Assembly (NCBI GenBank): GCA_002077065.1
Contig: NAJO01000008.1
Location: 620,001-684,000, forward strand
Length of the DNA stretch: 64,000 bases
Reading direction: 5' to 3'
From: Cryoendolithus antarcticus
Lineage: Eukaryota; Ascomycota; Dothideomycetes; Cladosporiales; Cladosporiaceae
Below, piece after piece: positions 10,118-19,884 of the stretch. How positions within the stretch are numbered: position 1 is the first letter of the stretch; the number at the start of each line of letters is the position of its first letter. Made by a program: the position numbers and the translations under genes. A model generated the notes under the pieces. That model was not told the origin of the DNA. It saw only the letters and a program-made list of their open reading frames with translations, and did not search any database.

Positions 10118-11665
10118 CTACTTCATCCCCCTATCCAACTGCCCCAACAAAGCCAACACCCCACTCCCCGCCCCCTCCTCCTTATGCCTCCCCTCCTCAC
10201 CTCGTCCCCTCGCCTCAGCATCCTCCTTGATGTCCTCAGCAACTTCAAGCGCACGCTCACGTGCTAGCATGGCAGCCTCGTCCTCCGGCCTTCCCCCAAA
10301 CTCATCCTCATCTTCGCCCGACTCAGACACACTATCATCTGTGAACGGATCGCCGTCCGTAGCGTTCAGGTCAGGGGACTGAAGGACGCGTTCGGACATA
10401 TGCGGAGAGGGAGGTGCGTCGACTGAGGAGGCGCGGCGGGAGGAGGAGAGATAAGTGGTGGAGGTTGAAGGATGGGTTTTGGTGTAGCCGATGGCTTCTG
10501 CGACGCGGCGAGCTTCTTCTTCGTCGTCGCCTGTTGGAGCGAGCTGGCCTAAGATGCCCAGATCGGAACCTATAACACTATGCCGGTTCGTTTGGTCTAG
10601 AAGATGCCCGCCGCGACCTCGCACGCCCGTGGCGGTGGGGTCTTCGGATTTGTCTAGGATGTCTCTGTAGCCTCTTCGCTCGGGGTCTTGCAGCCTCTTC
10701 CGCTTCTTGGACTCCCGTTTGCTGGAAGGTCGGACAACGATCACAGGCACGGGGGAGTACTGCAGACAGTACTTCGACACACTCCCACTGCTTAGCAGAC
10801 CCTGATAACCTGTCAAGCTGCGTCCGCGGGTTCCGACGACTAGCATAGCGGGCTCGTAGATTTTGATCATCTGCTGGATGGATTCCTGAACCTTTCCTAT
10901 GCTGAACTCGAGAATCAGACTTATGCTCTTGTCCTCCGTGTTCTTCTCCTGTATCGCTTCGAGGAACCGCTCTGCTTCTAGACGATATCCCTTCTCGCCT
11001 TGCCCTCCGGCCCAGCGCGTCGCTTCCCTGGAGTCCTTCTCTACGACTCGTAGGCAGACGACTTCGTCACCATCGTCTACTAGCTCGTCGAGTAGCCATT
11101 CGAGAGCTGTGTCGGAGTAGTCATTTGTGTCTGTGCCCACCAGAAAAGTCCGAGACCGCTTCGTCCATTGGAAAGAGCGATGTTTGCGGTTTAGGGTCAG
11201 GCTGAAATCGCCACTTGCTTCTTTGTTCGCGAAGGTGTCGAAGCTCACACTGGGCCTGAACTGCGCTGGAGGCGGAGGACTGCTCATTCGCCTATTTGAG
11301 CGGGAAGAAACGACATGATGATGGCCTGCGTGGGTGGCACGGCGGGCTTCGTGGTGTTGTGAGGGAGCATGGGCGGACGAGGAGCGGGAGGTGCCCGGGG
11401 TGTTCTTAGCAGGCGGGACGAACTGCACCGAAGGCCGGCGACCGTCAGAGTCGGCGTTCGCCACACCTGGGGCATGTATTGTCGGACGCCGCCATGCGGG
11501 AACAAAGGAGGGTTTGCTGTCGGTGGTCGTTGAGTCGCTGCCGAGGGCCCAGGAAGGAATGCTGCGGTCTGGGAGGGTGGTGGGAGGATGAGAGGTCGGC
11601 GCTGAGCGAGGGGAGCCTTCTTCGGGTGGTGCTGGGGTGGAGCGAGGGGAGGGGGTGGACGTCAT
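10118..11665 (-). CDS. Universal stress protein (UspA) domain protein
   Basis: Single exon, 515 aa from ATG 11665 (MTSTPSPRSTPAPPEEG). The frame is open further upstream but offers only a TTG there. The N-terminal ~170 residues are Ser/Pro/Arg-rich and probably disordered. The UspA fold follows at about 173-330, beginning RTFLVGTDTNDYSDTALEWL. It contains the nucleotide-binding signature GTRGRSLTGYQGLLSSGSVS and the last strand VPVIVVRPS. A basic linker (KRESKKRKR) and an acidic Ser-rich tail follow. Fungal UspA proteins of this layout are poorly characterised; ATP binding is likely from the G-2x-G-9x-G(S/T)-type motif. No stress or pathway role can be read from the neighbours. Confidence 0.88.
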   Translation of the reverse strand: MTSTPSPRSTPAPPEEGSPRSAPTSHPPTTLPDRSIPSWALGSDSTTTDSKPSFVPAWRRPTIHAPGVANADSDGRRPSVQFVPPAKNTPGTSRSSSAHAPSQHHEARRATHAGHHHVVSSRSNRRMSSPPPPAQFRPSVSFDTFANKEASGDFSLTLNRKHRSFQWTKRSRTFLVGTDTNDYSDTALEWLLDELVDDGDEVVCLRVVEKDSREATRWAGGQGEKGYRLEAERFLEAIQEKNTEDKSISLILEFSIGKVQESIQQMIKIYEPAMLVVGTRGRSLTGYQGLLSSGSVSKYCLQYSPVPVIVVRPSSKRESKKRKRLQDPERRGYRDILDKSEDPTATGVRGRGGHLLDQTNRHSVIGSDLGILGQLAPTGDDEEEARRVAEAIGYTKTHPSTSTTYLSSSRRASSVDAPPSPHMSERVLQSPDLNATDGDPFTDDSVSESGEDEDEFGGRPEDEAAMLARERALEVAEDIKEDAEARGRGEEGRHKEEGAGSGVLALLGQLDRGMK

Positions 11666-12625
11666 GGCTGGTCGTGCGTATATGTAGCGAATAGAGGGTA
11701 TGAAGTAGATGCTATCACGTAGCGATATGAGGGGAGCTTGGCGGTATGACTGCCCCGCCAATGGACTTCTGCCTGGCTAGATGGCTGTGGAGAGATGCTA
11801 TCATACCTACTTGTGACGCTCAGTATGTACCTGCCTTTCCGTATTCTTCGATCATACGCCGAGTCTGCGTAACGGGAAAGTTCTCATCAGACCATTGCCT
11901 CTCAAAGCAGGTGCGATGTGTGGTCGGTGAGCAAGTGAAGTCGGGAGTTTGATAGTCTTGGCAGCACTACAGTGACAATCAAGGGTCACTCCCTCTCTCG
12001 TTGCTCGATTTGCCATCACCTCCATCACATCGAAGTTTTGTCCGTTGTCGGCAAGCGCGAGAGACGAGAGAAATCGATGTCGCCGTCAACGTGCCTCCCA
12101 GTAATTGGCCCACTACCGCCGCCAAGCCTATCAAAGCACCAGTTCCATCACGAAGTCTCGGAGAAGGGACGGAACAGCTCCCTATTTATGTGGCTTTGCA
12201 TCAGCGCTCCTCATGCATATTCACTTCCACACATCCTACATCAGCATTGCGTCCCGACATCCAACACCGAGACTCCGCGGCCGCTCGAGAAGAATTGCTG
12301 ATACTAACGTTAACCTCTGATGATCTGCAGCATCAGTGGATCGAAGGATGCACGCTACGACTTCTTGTCCCCTTTTGCCAAGAGCAACTTACACTCGATA
12401 GTGATCAACACGACCTCTCGTGACTCCTTCGCGTCAGCTTGGCAGACGTAAGGTAGTACTGACTTGTCGCATGCTGCAAGGTTGACGTTACGACGTGTCG
12501 CCGATACTGTGATGGAAGTGAAGCATATCGAGATGCAAGTATAAAACATGCGACTCGCAGGTACATTCACACGGAGCGTTTGCATCGTTCCTGCACTCTA
12601 GCCTTCCAAGGATCCGTTCGCAGTC
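11666..12625. other. Divergent upstream region
   Basis: 960 bp between the start of the UspA-domain gene and the GPI-protein gene. Short open frames (for example 12001-12423) lack family features. A TATA box for the downstream gene is listed separately. Confidence 0.5.
12540..12547 (+). promoter_or_regulatory. TATA box upstream of the GPI-anchored-type protein gene
   Basis: TATAAAAC lies 79 nt before the ATG at 12626, a plausible TATA-box distance in fungi. Seen directly; promoter role inferred. Confidence 0.5.
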
Positions 12626-13396
12626 ATGCTTTCCCCTTCCACCTTCCTCCTGCCCCTCCTCCTCGCTCCCCTCACAGTCGCGCAAACACTCAGCACAGCC
12701 TGCACCCTTTTCACCCCTATCCGCCACGGCCAAAATGAAAGCTACACCCAGACCTCTCTCCGCTCCTACAAAATCTCCGCAACCGTCGACTGCCCCTCAA
12801 ACACCACCGCCCCAGGCTGCACAGCAATCACAGGCGGCTTTGTAAGCGACAGCCTAGCCCTAAGCCTCACCACCTACGGCACCAACACCACGGCGGCGCT
12901 TTGGAGCCTCATCAGGAACAGCACAAACGGGACCTTCGAATCAATCGACACGAACCCTACGACCCGCTTGCCCACTAGCACTTTCACTGTCGACGCGGGC
13001 AGTAATGGGCACGTGGTCTTCACGCCCACGCACCGCTGCGTGAACGGCACGCTGGGCGGGTGCGATCAGCAGCCAGAATTCAACGGTGTAGTCGTGGAAG
13101 CCTGCGCGCCGATTTTCGTCCCGAATAGTTCGGACGGCGATGCAATGGTTCTTGAGGGAACGACGAATTTCGTGGTTACGGATATGCTGGAGGCTGGTGC
13201 GGTGAATTGCAATCCGGCGAATACGACAGTGGCGAGCGATGCGCCGGATGTGAATTGTCAGCATCAATTCAATGGGAGTGCGAGCGGCAATGCTACGAGC
13301 GATATGCCTGCGAACGCGGCTGGCGGGCTGCGAAGCGGGTTTGGCGGGATGATGGCGGTGGCGGGGATTGTGGGCGTGATGTTCGTAGCGCTATAG
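12626..13396 (+). CDS. Secreted, probably GPI-anchored hypothetical protein
   Basis: Single exon, 256 aa. The N terminus MLSPSTFLLPLLLAPLTVAQ is a clear signal peptide with a probable cut after TVAQ. The mature part has many N-glycosylation sequons (NES, NTT, NST, NGT, NSS, NGS, NAT) and several Cys (CTLF, DCPS, GCTA, RCVNG, GCDQQ, EACAP, NCNP, NCQH) that probably form disulfides. The C terminus ends with a small-residue stretch and a hydrophobic tail (GGMMAVAGIVGVMFVAL) as in GPI-attachment signals. I do not recognise the family. Expected location is the plasma membrane or cell wall. It is convergent with the ZRG17-like gene, 143 bp away. Confidence 0.85.
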   Translation: MLSPSTFLLPLLLAPLTVAQTLSTACTLFTPIRHGQNESYTQTSLRSYKISATVDCPSNTTAPGCTAITGGFVSDSLALSLTTYGTNTTAALWSLIRNSTNGTFESIDTNPTTRLPTSTFTVDAGSNGHVVFTPTHRCVNGTLGGCDQQPEFNGVVVEACAPIFVPNSSDGDAMVLEGTTNFVVTDMLEAGAVNCNPANTTVASDAPDVNCQHQFNGSASGNATSDMPANAAGGLRSGFGGMMAVAGIVGVMFVAL

Positions 13397-13539
13397 GTTG
13401 CAGGTCTTGCTATACTGAGGTTGTCGTATGGGATCGGAAGGGTCTCTCACAGGCACGGAAACCCAGGAGTCGGTAGGAGGACGGCTAGGCGTGATCATTT
13501 CGAAGAATTCATCATATTTTGGTTATTTCGCATCGAAAT

Positions 13540-15123
13540 TCAATCCTTCTCTGCAGTCATCTGCACACTCACATCCCACCTCGGTCCCCTGCCCTGTCCG
13601 TACACGCCGCCGAGTCGGCTCTTGATGAGGCTAGTGATCTTCTGTCGGATGCGCAGAACATCATCGCCGTAGCCGCTGTTCGGCCAGTGTCGCAGCTTGA
13701 TGTTGGCTATACACAAGCCATAGTGCACTTGCCACATCTTCGCTTCGTCCACAGCACTAACAGCTGGGTCCGCTTCAATCTCTGCGATGATGGAGCGCAC
13801 GGCGGATGGATCCGAGGGGTGTTTGTAGGACATCAATAGCATCGAAGCAAGCGAAGTACCGAGGCGGCTTCCAAGGGTGATCATTAGGAGCGCAATCAGA
13901 AAAGAGAAGCCGATGTCGACGGTGTTGTAGGTTGCCGGGCCGAAGAGAGGTAGGAAGAGAAGCATCACTGAGCAAGATAGTGTCAGGAAGTGGGAGGGAT
14001 TGCCGAGTATGCTGCCCCAGCTGGCCAACAGAGGAAGACGCATCGCACGACCGAGCCGAGAGTGATTCTTGAGACCAATGGCCGAAATGAGTGTGACTGC
14101 GATAGCCAGAAGACAGTCGAGATCAACGCTACCAGCGCTTGCACGAGCGTGCGAGTGGGCCGTGTGCGGTACATGATCACCAAGGTTCTCAAGTGCGTGC
14201 TGTATGCCGTGTGAGATCACATCCAATCCCATGAACGCAATGAAGACCGCCATACCGAAGCCAGCCAGGACATCTGCGCGCTCGAGTCCGAATGGATGGC
14301 GAATTGACCCTCGTTGCCAGACCTCGAAATTGGACATGACGTCCACGGCTACGCAGACGGTAGCACCAGCCGCATCGAACAGCAGCAGTCGACTAAGCGC
14401 GGTCATCGACAGCGAGCCAGATGCGGAGAACTGCACATAAGCTGAGGTCAAAAAATGACACACACACCACACCAGTCGTAGCGTCTGGTGGGATGTCATG
14501 CTCCACCAGGCTTCTTTCCGAGTCGGTACAGGAAGTGAAGCTGGTACGGAAAGCGGCGTACGCTGCATCGGTGCCTGGAAGATCTGATGCGACGTGTGAA
14601 TGCTACTATGGCGGTACTTGTGACCTCGTCGCTTGCCAGGTAGATTCTCGGCCGATGAACGTCCCACGACAGTCTTCTGTGGGCTCACTGCGTACTGCTG
14701 CGGTTGGAAGTTGAAGGGGTTGCGACCAGTGTTGGAAGGTTCACGAGGTGCGAAGCCACCGTCTGAGGTTCCAGTCTGAGGAGTTGCTGGTGTCCACTGG
14801 CCCCATTGGCTCCCTGGCGAGACTGAAGAGAAGGTGGCACTTTTTGGTGAAAGCATGGTGCTTGTGGTGTTTGACGAGAACATGCCAGCATGCGAATCGT
14901 CGTGTAATAAGTCCATGTCACCAGGTTCGCCAAGGTTGTTTACGATATCGTAGTCGTGATGTATCATGATAGGTGATGGGATGTGAGCTTCACTTCCTGA
15001 TCGGTTATGCCGCATGTCCTGCACTGCGGCATCGTGGTGGTGCTCGTGGTCGAGATCATGATCATATTCGATATCCTGAGCGAATGTTGGTAGGGCCTGG
15101 CTTACGGGCTGCGAGAAAGACAT
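13540..15123 (-). CDS. ZRG17-like cation-diffusion-facilitator (zinc transporter partner)
   Basis: Single exon, 527 aa. A long N-terminal cytosolic region (about 1-205) has a His/Asp-rich stretch (YDHDLDHEHHHD). A six-TM CDF-like membrane domain follows (LRLVWCVCHFLTSAY, TALSRLLLFDAAGATVCVAV, ADVLAGFGMAVFIAFMGLDV, DLDCLLAIAVTLISAIGL, SHFLTLSCSVMLLFLP, DIGFSFLIALLMITLG), then a cytosolic C-terminal domain. Where active CDF transporters carry HxxxD or DxxxD in TM2 and TM5, this protein has GATVC and LLAIA-type residues, so the metal site looks lost. That matches yeast Zrg17, which works as a heteromer with Msc2 to bring zinc into the ER. The ZRG17 identity is inferred from this pattern. Confidence 0.8.
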   Translation of the reverse strand: MSFSQPVSQALPTFAQDIEYDHDLDHEHHHDAAVQDMRHNRSGSEAHIPSPIMIHHDYDIVNNLGEPGDMDLLHDDSHAGMFSSNTTSTMLSPKSATFSSVSPGSQWGQWTPATPQTGTSDGGFAPREPSNTGRNPFNFQPQQYAVSPQKTVVGRSSAENLPGKRRGHKYRHSSIHTSHQIFQAPMQRTPLSVPASLPVPTRKEAWWSMTSHQTLRLVWCVCHFLTSAYVQFSASGSLSMTALSRLLLFDAAGATVCVAVDVMSNFEVWQRGSIRHPFGLERADVLAGFGMAVFIAFMGLDVISHGIQHALENLGDHVPHTAHSHARASAGSVDLDCLLAIAVTLISAIGLKNHSRLGRAMRLPLLASWGSILGNPSHFLTLSCSVMLLFLPLFGPATYNTVDIGFSFLIALLMITLGSRLGTSLASMLLMSYKHPSDPSAVRSIIAEIEADPAVSAVDEAKMWQVHYGLCIANIKLRHWPNSGYGDDVLRIRQKITSLIKSRLGGVYGQGRGPRWDVSVQMTAEKD

Positions 15124-15313
15124 TGTGATCCAAGGGTGATAGCAATATTACCGCAGCTCCGCCTAGGGTTGCGCAGCTAGTTCGATGCCGTTAACATGAT
15201 GCTGTACTGTACTGGCCATAGTAAGGTTCAGGAAACACAGGAGGCAAGCATGTGAAGTCAAAGCCTTGGCACTTTGGCCACCCCTGCATCCTTGCTCCGA
15301 TCAACAGTCCCAC

Positions 15314-16828
15314 ATGCAGGCGACGACTTCAGCTTCACTTCTTGCTTTGACCCCTTCGTCGTGCGGCCACAAAACACGCGATGATCTGGCTGTCTCCATT
15401 ACAACAACACGAGACAGCGCAGGAAACGCATGGGTCAACTCCCGGCACATGGAAAATGGGACCGGTACCACATCCGGCGGCAGCGACGACCGCCTTGAAA
15501 AGGCAGGCGCGGTGTTCGATGAGCAAAACACAGAAGATGGCGAGACGCCGCGAAAGGGCGAGTCGCTGCCGCCAAACGGGATGAAGTTGTCATGGAGTGT
15601 TCAAGCATCGCCCACGTCCGATACTGCACCTCAGTCGCCATCTTCTGGTACGCCGGTTGGCCACAGACGTACGGTATCGGGGAGCATTTTGGCCAAGTTG
15701 AACTTCTTACGCCCAAGTAACGACAATGCCCGGCCCCCATCAAGAGATAAGACGCCTACGAAGCGTGTAGGGCCGAAGGAGGCAAGTCCCCGAAATGAAG
15801 AGGACATTGCTGTCATCTCGCCGATCAGGGAGGCACCCGCCATGACCGACGCGATGAGGTTGAGCAAGACCGTGCGAAAACGAAAAGGTTCGCTCAGGAA
15901 GGCTGCATTGCTGGCTGGCAAGAGAATGGGTTCTGAACGCCGGGAACGGCGAAATAGTCTCCTGCCGCGCAGCCCGACGAAGCAGACTGCTTTACCAGCC
16001 TGGTCGCCACCATCGCCGCACATCAAGGAACCGGAACCGGAAGCGGAATCCTCACCGGTTGTCGAGGAGCAGTCGGGTCCCCATATCATCAAGCGCCAAT
16101 TCAGCTATGAGGAGCACCATGCAGCTGTGCCTGAGAAGTGGCTAGAGTCTGTGGCAGCAGACGCACCAGCAGTGACAGCTGCACGTCTTGCGCTTGTCAC
16201 CGAGTACACCAAAATACGCGGGACGACAGACGAAGCTACGAAATCAGACGCACTGAGCAGCACAGCGAGTAGTCCAGTCGATCTGAAATCACCTACAAGC
16301 CAGGCGGCTTCAGTCAGTACGACGTCCGACGAGGAGCCACTGACTTTCGACCGGCCTGCGATGAAGACTGTCCTTCCCCCGATTCTCAAACCGGCGTCAA
16401 GTTCAACATCATACTTCCCGCCGTCGTCTAGCCTGCATCCGCAGTCCGCTGCGAGCAAGACCAGCTCTCGCCATCGCTCTTCACCTCATCGTCCCTCACC
16501 CCTGACACATGCTCCGCTGCCTTACCCACCTTCGCCTCCGCCAGAACCACACGACTACACTGAGACTGCTTACTGGGGTTGGGTCATTCTCGCACTCACC
16601 TGGATCACCTTCACAGTTGGGATGGGCTCTTGTCTAGAAGTCTGGAGCTGGGCATGGGATGTCGGTGAGACGCCCTACGCGCCACCGGAGCTCGAAGATG
16701 ATCCGACGCTGCCAATAGTCGGCTATTACCCTGCACTCATGGTACTCACCGGAGTAGTGGCCTGGGTCTGGATCACGATTGCATGGGTTGGGATGAAGTA
16801 CTTCCGGCATGCTCGGGTGGAAGTATGA
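15314..16828 (+). CDS. Conserved-looking hypothetical protein with C-terminal two-TM hairpin
   Basis: Single exon, 504 aa from ATG 15314 (MQATTSASLLAL); a later ATG at 15449 (MENGTGTTSGGS) is an alternative start. About 400 residues are Ser/Pro/Lys/Arg-rich and probably disordered, with basic clusters such as RLSKTVRKRKGSLRK and many SP/TP sites. The C terminus has two hydrophobic segments, at about 419-441 (YWGWVILALTWITFTVGMG) and 473-495 (PALMVLTGVVAWVWITIAW). An acidic, Trp- and Pro-containing loop (EVWSWAWDVGETPYAPPE) joins them. I cannot name the family. The layout suggests a regulated membrane-anchored protein with both ends cytosolic. It is convergent with SFH5, 60 bp away. Confidence 0.75.
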   Translation: MQATTSASLLALTPSSCGHKTRDDLAVSITTTRDSAGNAWVNSRHMENGTGTTSGGSDDRLEKAGAVFDEQNTEDGETPRKGESLPPNGMKLSWSVQASPTSDTAPQSPSSGTPVGHRRTVSGSILAKLNFLRPSNDNARPPSRDKTPTKRVGPKEASPRNEEDIAVISPIREAPAMTDAMRLSKTVRKRKGSLRKAALLAGKRMGSERRERRNSLLPRSPTKQTALPAWSPPSPHIKEPEPEAESSPVVEEQSGPHIIKRQFSYEEHHAAVPEKWLESVAADAPAVTAARLALVTEYTKIRGTTDEATKSDALSSTASSPVDLKSPTSQAASVSTTSDEEPLTFDRPAMKTVLPPILKPASSSTSYFPPSSSLHPQSAASKTSSRHRSSPHRPSPLTHAPLPYPPSPPPEPHDYTETAYWGWVILALTWITFTVGMGSCLEVWSWAWDVGETPYAPPELEDDPTLPIVGYYPALMVLTGVVAWVWITIAWVGMKYFRHARVEV

Positions 16829-16888
16829 GCAGTCTATACGAATCTATGTAATGTAATCATCGAGCAAAGAAATCGAATATGTAATCAC

Positions 16889-17969
16889 TCACGCCTTCTT
16901 CGCTTCCACGTCATCATCGTAAGTCACCGTCTCCCCCATCTCGGATAAACTTGGTCCCTGCCCGCCATACTCCTTTCCAACGCCCTGCCCCAGATACTGG
17001 ACCAACTCACTCCCGTAAGTCATCCACGTCATCTTCTTGACCGCATCACTACTCAGCAGCATCTTCATCGTCCCCATCATCCACTGCATCACGATCGGAA
17101 CATTCACGAAATACTTGTAGCTTACAGTCTCGGGGTAGTACTTCGAGAACAGCGTTATAATGCGCGACGAGGAGGCTTTGACTTCGGCGGGCTGCCGGAA
17201 GAATGAGACGGAGAGGTAGTCGTGGATTTGGAGGGCTTGGTACGGGTCTGGACCAGCGCCGTAGTCGGGTATGGGGAGCGTGGCTGTGTTGAGGGCTAGG
17301 GCGGAGAGGGTGAGTTCCATGAGGGCGATGCGCCAGCGGATGAATCTGATGAAGGTGGTGAGGACGAGTTCGAGAGGCTTTGACCACCCCACGATTTATG
17401 GAAGGGGGCGGGAAACCCCAGAAGGCTGAAGAAACGAGGGAAGGGGGCAGACTTACGCATCTACATCGCCGAACGTCTTCTTGGGATTTTTGGCCGCGGC
17501 GCCGTAGATGTTGAAGGTGGCGACGCCCTCCTCGTTCGCCGTGTCCACTACGCCTTTCAGACGGGTGACATAGCCAAGTCCACCGAACTTGGCTTTGCTG
17601 AAGACTTCATCTTTGGCTTCAAGGGGACGATATTGCTTTCGCCAATTCAGAGCCTCGAGCAGTTGAGTCTTCGCCTTGGGCAAGTCTCCAGCATTCGCAC
17701 GGAGGAACTTTTGGAGGATGATGAGAGTTGTGTGGCTTGGCTTGTCACTGAGTAAGGACCTCATTAGCCATAGTCTTGTGAAAATAGCGAGGCAAACGCC
17801 ATCAGGATCTCGGAGCTGCACCAACATACCCAGGAACCTACCCTTCTTTCGTCGGCTGTAGCATGATGCCGTACATCTCGTTGTGGTCAGCTTCAGCCGT
17901 TATCTGATCGACCTGCAGGGCGAATTGGTAGAGGACATGATGTTTGGGCAGATGGTTCCAGTCTGCCAT
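16889..17969 (-). CDS. SFH5: Phosphatidylinositol transfer protein SFH5 (CRAL-TRIO)
   Basis: Three exons: 17969..17842, 17747..17457, 17345..16889. Introns are 94 nt and 111 nt (GTAGGT..CAG and GTAAGT..CAG), and all phases match; 291 aa. Sfh5 is a non-classical Sec14 homologue that moves phosphatidylinositol (or binds heme) at ER-plasma-membrane contacts. The N-terminal helix ends HNEMYGIMLQP. The CRAL-TRIO-N block is LIILQKFLRANAGDLPKAK..LNWRKQYRPLEA. The lipid-binding domain includes KFGGLGYVTRLKG, ATFNIYGAA, FIRWRIALMELTL, PYQALQIHDYLSVSFFRQP and KYFVNVPIVMQWM. The start at 17969 (MADWNHLPKHHV) is the least certain point. A longer first exon was not found. Confidence 0.9.
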
Positions 17970-18577
17970 GTTTGTAGATCGAAAGTATTGACAAGTTTAC
18001 AGATACATGTACGGCTCTGTGCCCTACGCGTCCTCTGATCTGGTAGGTGCGAGCTACGAAGATGTACTGGTTGTAGGTGACGGTCAGGCAGCCGGAGCAC
18101 GGGCCCCAGGCCTTGCTCCCTCAAACGATGGCCATCCAATTTCCTACGTTACACACAATGAACAGGCCTCAGTCGACCCGAACGCTCGGAACCCAGGCAG
18201 CTTGCATCTGCCCTGAGCAGCTCGTGTGGACTTGTGTGACTGGTCAGAACCCTGCGACTGCCCGTTCACCTCACGAGGAGCGGCCGTGGTTTGCATCTTG
18301 CAGATGACCCGAAAGTGACTCGTTGCAGTGATGGGGAATTTATATTCTGGCTTCTCATGGCGGTGAGTCTGAGAGGGTGAGAACTGAGGTCAGTGTCGCA
18401 CTTTCCTCAGATCCTCTTCCGAGTTTCACTGCGCTGTCTTTTGTCCTTCCTTGTGCACGAAGCACCTTGTATACAAACGCCTCGCGCTCCACGCAACGCA
18501 CGACATAGACGAGGGTGATCGTTATGGCGGCCATTGAAACAAGCGCGAACTAAGAAGAGACCAATCATCCCATTCTC
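17970..18577. other. Divergent SFH5/BTB upstream region
   Basis: 608 bp. No coding pattern seen. Small open frames at 18007-18307 show no family resemblance. Confidence 0.5.
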
Positions 18578-19448
18578 ATGGGCGTTAAAGGGTGGGTAGC
18601 GCTCGTGGACGTCTCCCCCTGATCCAACGCTGACTTTTTACAGTCTCTTCGGGAACGAGCGCTACGCCGACTTCACGATGCAGTGCGAGACACGCAAGTG
18701 GAAAGTTCACAAAGCCATCATCTGTCCGCAGTCGGAGGTTCTTGCCAAGGCTTGCGATGGCGACTTCAAAGCGAGTAGCACTAGCGAATGGCTGAATTGA
18801 AGAAAGGCGCGTTTGCAAAGATGCGACACTGACTATAAGTAGGAGGGCGCAACACAATGCTTCACGTTCATGGAGACCACGCCCGACGTCGTGAACGCAA
18901 TGCTGACCTACTTCTACACCCACGACTACTACGATACAAAGGTTGAAGTCCTGCTCAATGCGCGTGTTTATGGACTTGCAGAGCAGTACCTTTGCGAGCC
19001 ACTGAAGGATCTTGCGTGTAAGAAGTTGGCGTCTCATCTGGACGCCGAATGGGGCAACGCACAGCTAGTGCTCGCGGTCGAGACGGTATACAACACAGAG
19101 CCGAAAGGAGAGTCCAGGCTAAGGGACTGTGTCCTGGCAGTCGTCCGGCAGCACATCGACCAGCTGCTTAGGGATCCAGCCATGTATCCGGACTTCCATG
19201 CCACTGCTCGCGAGACTCCAAGCTTCCTGGTGGATGTACTCATCGGACGCTATTCACTCCAAACAGAAGCAGATGCGAAAGCACCGGGCGTGGCACGCAT
19301 TCGGTGCTACCAGCGCAACCATCACTTGTGCGCCAAGATGAATCCTGTGCCTTTGATGCTCAGCAAGTCAGCGACCAAGCAGAATGTGCTACTGCGGTGT
19401 CCAACGGGTTTGGAAGGGACATTTGACCAGTGGAAGCAATATCTTTGA
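18578..19448 (+). CDS. BTB/POZ domain protein with probable GC-AG intron
   Basis: Exons 18578..18591, 18644..18770, 18843..19448; 248 aa. Exon 1 is only 14 nt (MGVKG, last codon split), with a GTGGGT donor and TTTTTACAG acceptor. The BTB core reads LFGNERYADFTMQCETRKWK, VHKAIICPQSEVLAKACDGD, then EGATQCFTFMETTPDVVNAM and LTYFYTHDYYD. Keeping FK next to EGATQ requires the second intron (18771..18842, 72 nt) to use donor GCGAGT, with branch site CTGAC and acceptor AG at 18841-18842. The only nearby GT donor breaks the frame. BTB proteins of this fungal type often act as dimerisation modules or CUL3 adaptors. No second domain is seen after the BTB/BACK-like part. Confidence 0.8.
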
Positions 19449-19884
19449 TGCTAGCGGAACGCGCTCTTTACAGCATGGGCAAAGCCTTGACTGCACCACA
19501 CTCTTTTTCAGAGGACTGTTCAACTGGCATTGTATGATGCCCAGGCCTATAGTCATAGATACATATAGACTATTATTTGGTTTCCAAACAAAACAAGACC
19601 TTGACACGTGCTCCGCCAAGCCTTTCTCGTCCCTCTCTCCGCAACGCGCGATCTCGTCATCGCGCGATGACGGGCGTCGAGCGTCACGTCAAAAAGTGTG
19701 GCCCTTGCTGAAGCTCCCCCCAATGCGTGGCCCAGCCATCCGGACTCGGGCATTGCGCGGTGAGGACCTCACTTGTCAGCACCTTTTTACCTGAGTATTG
19801 TTTGCCATTGATCAATTGTTCGCTTACTTCAATCCTACAACTTTCCAAGCAAGACATTTAGAGATCTAGTCACTAGAAGCTAAA
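19449..19884. other. Intergenic, no supported feature
   Basis: 436 bp between the BTB gene and the acidic-protein gene, both plus strand. Contains an inverted repeat around 19655-19675 (gatctcgtcatcgcgcgatg context). No gene seen. Confidence 0.45.

Noticed and set aside
15121..16828. ZRG17-like and two-TM genes as a functional pair
   Set aside because: They are divergent neighbours with only 190 bp between them, but nothing in sequence links their functions.
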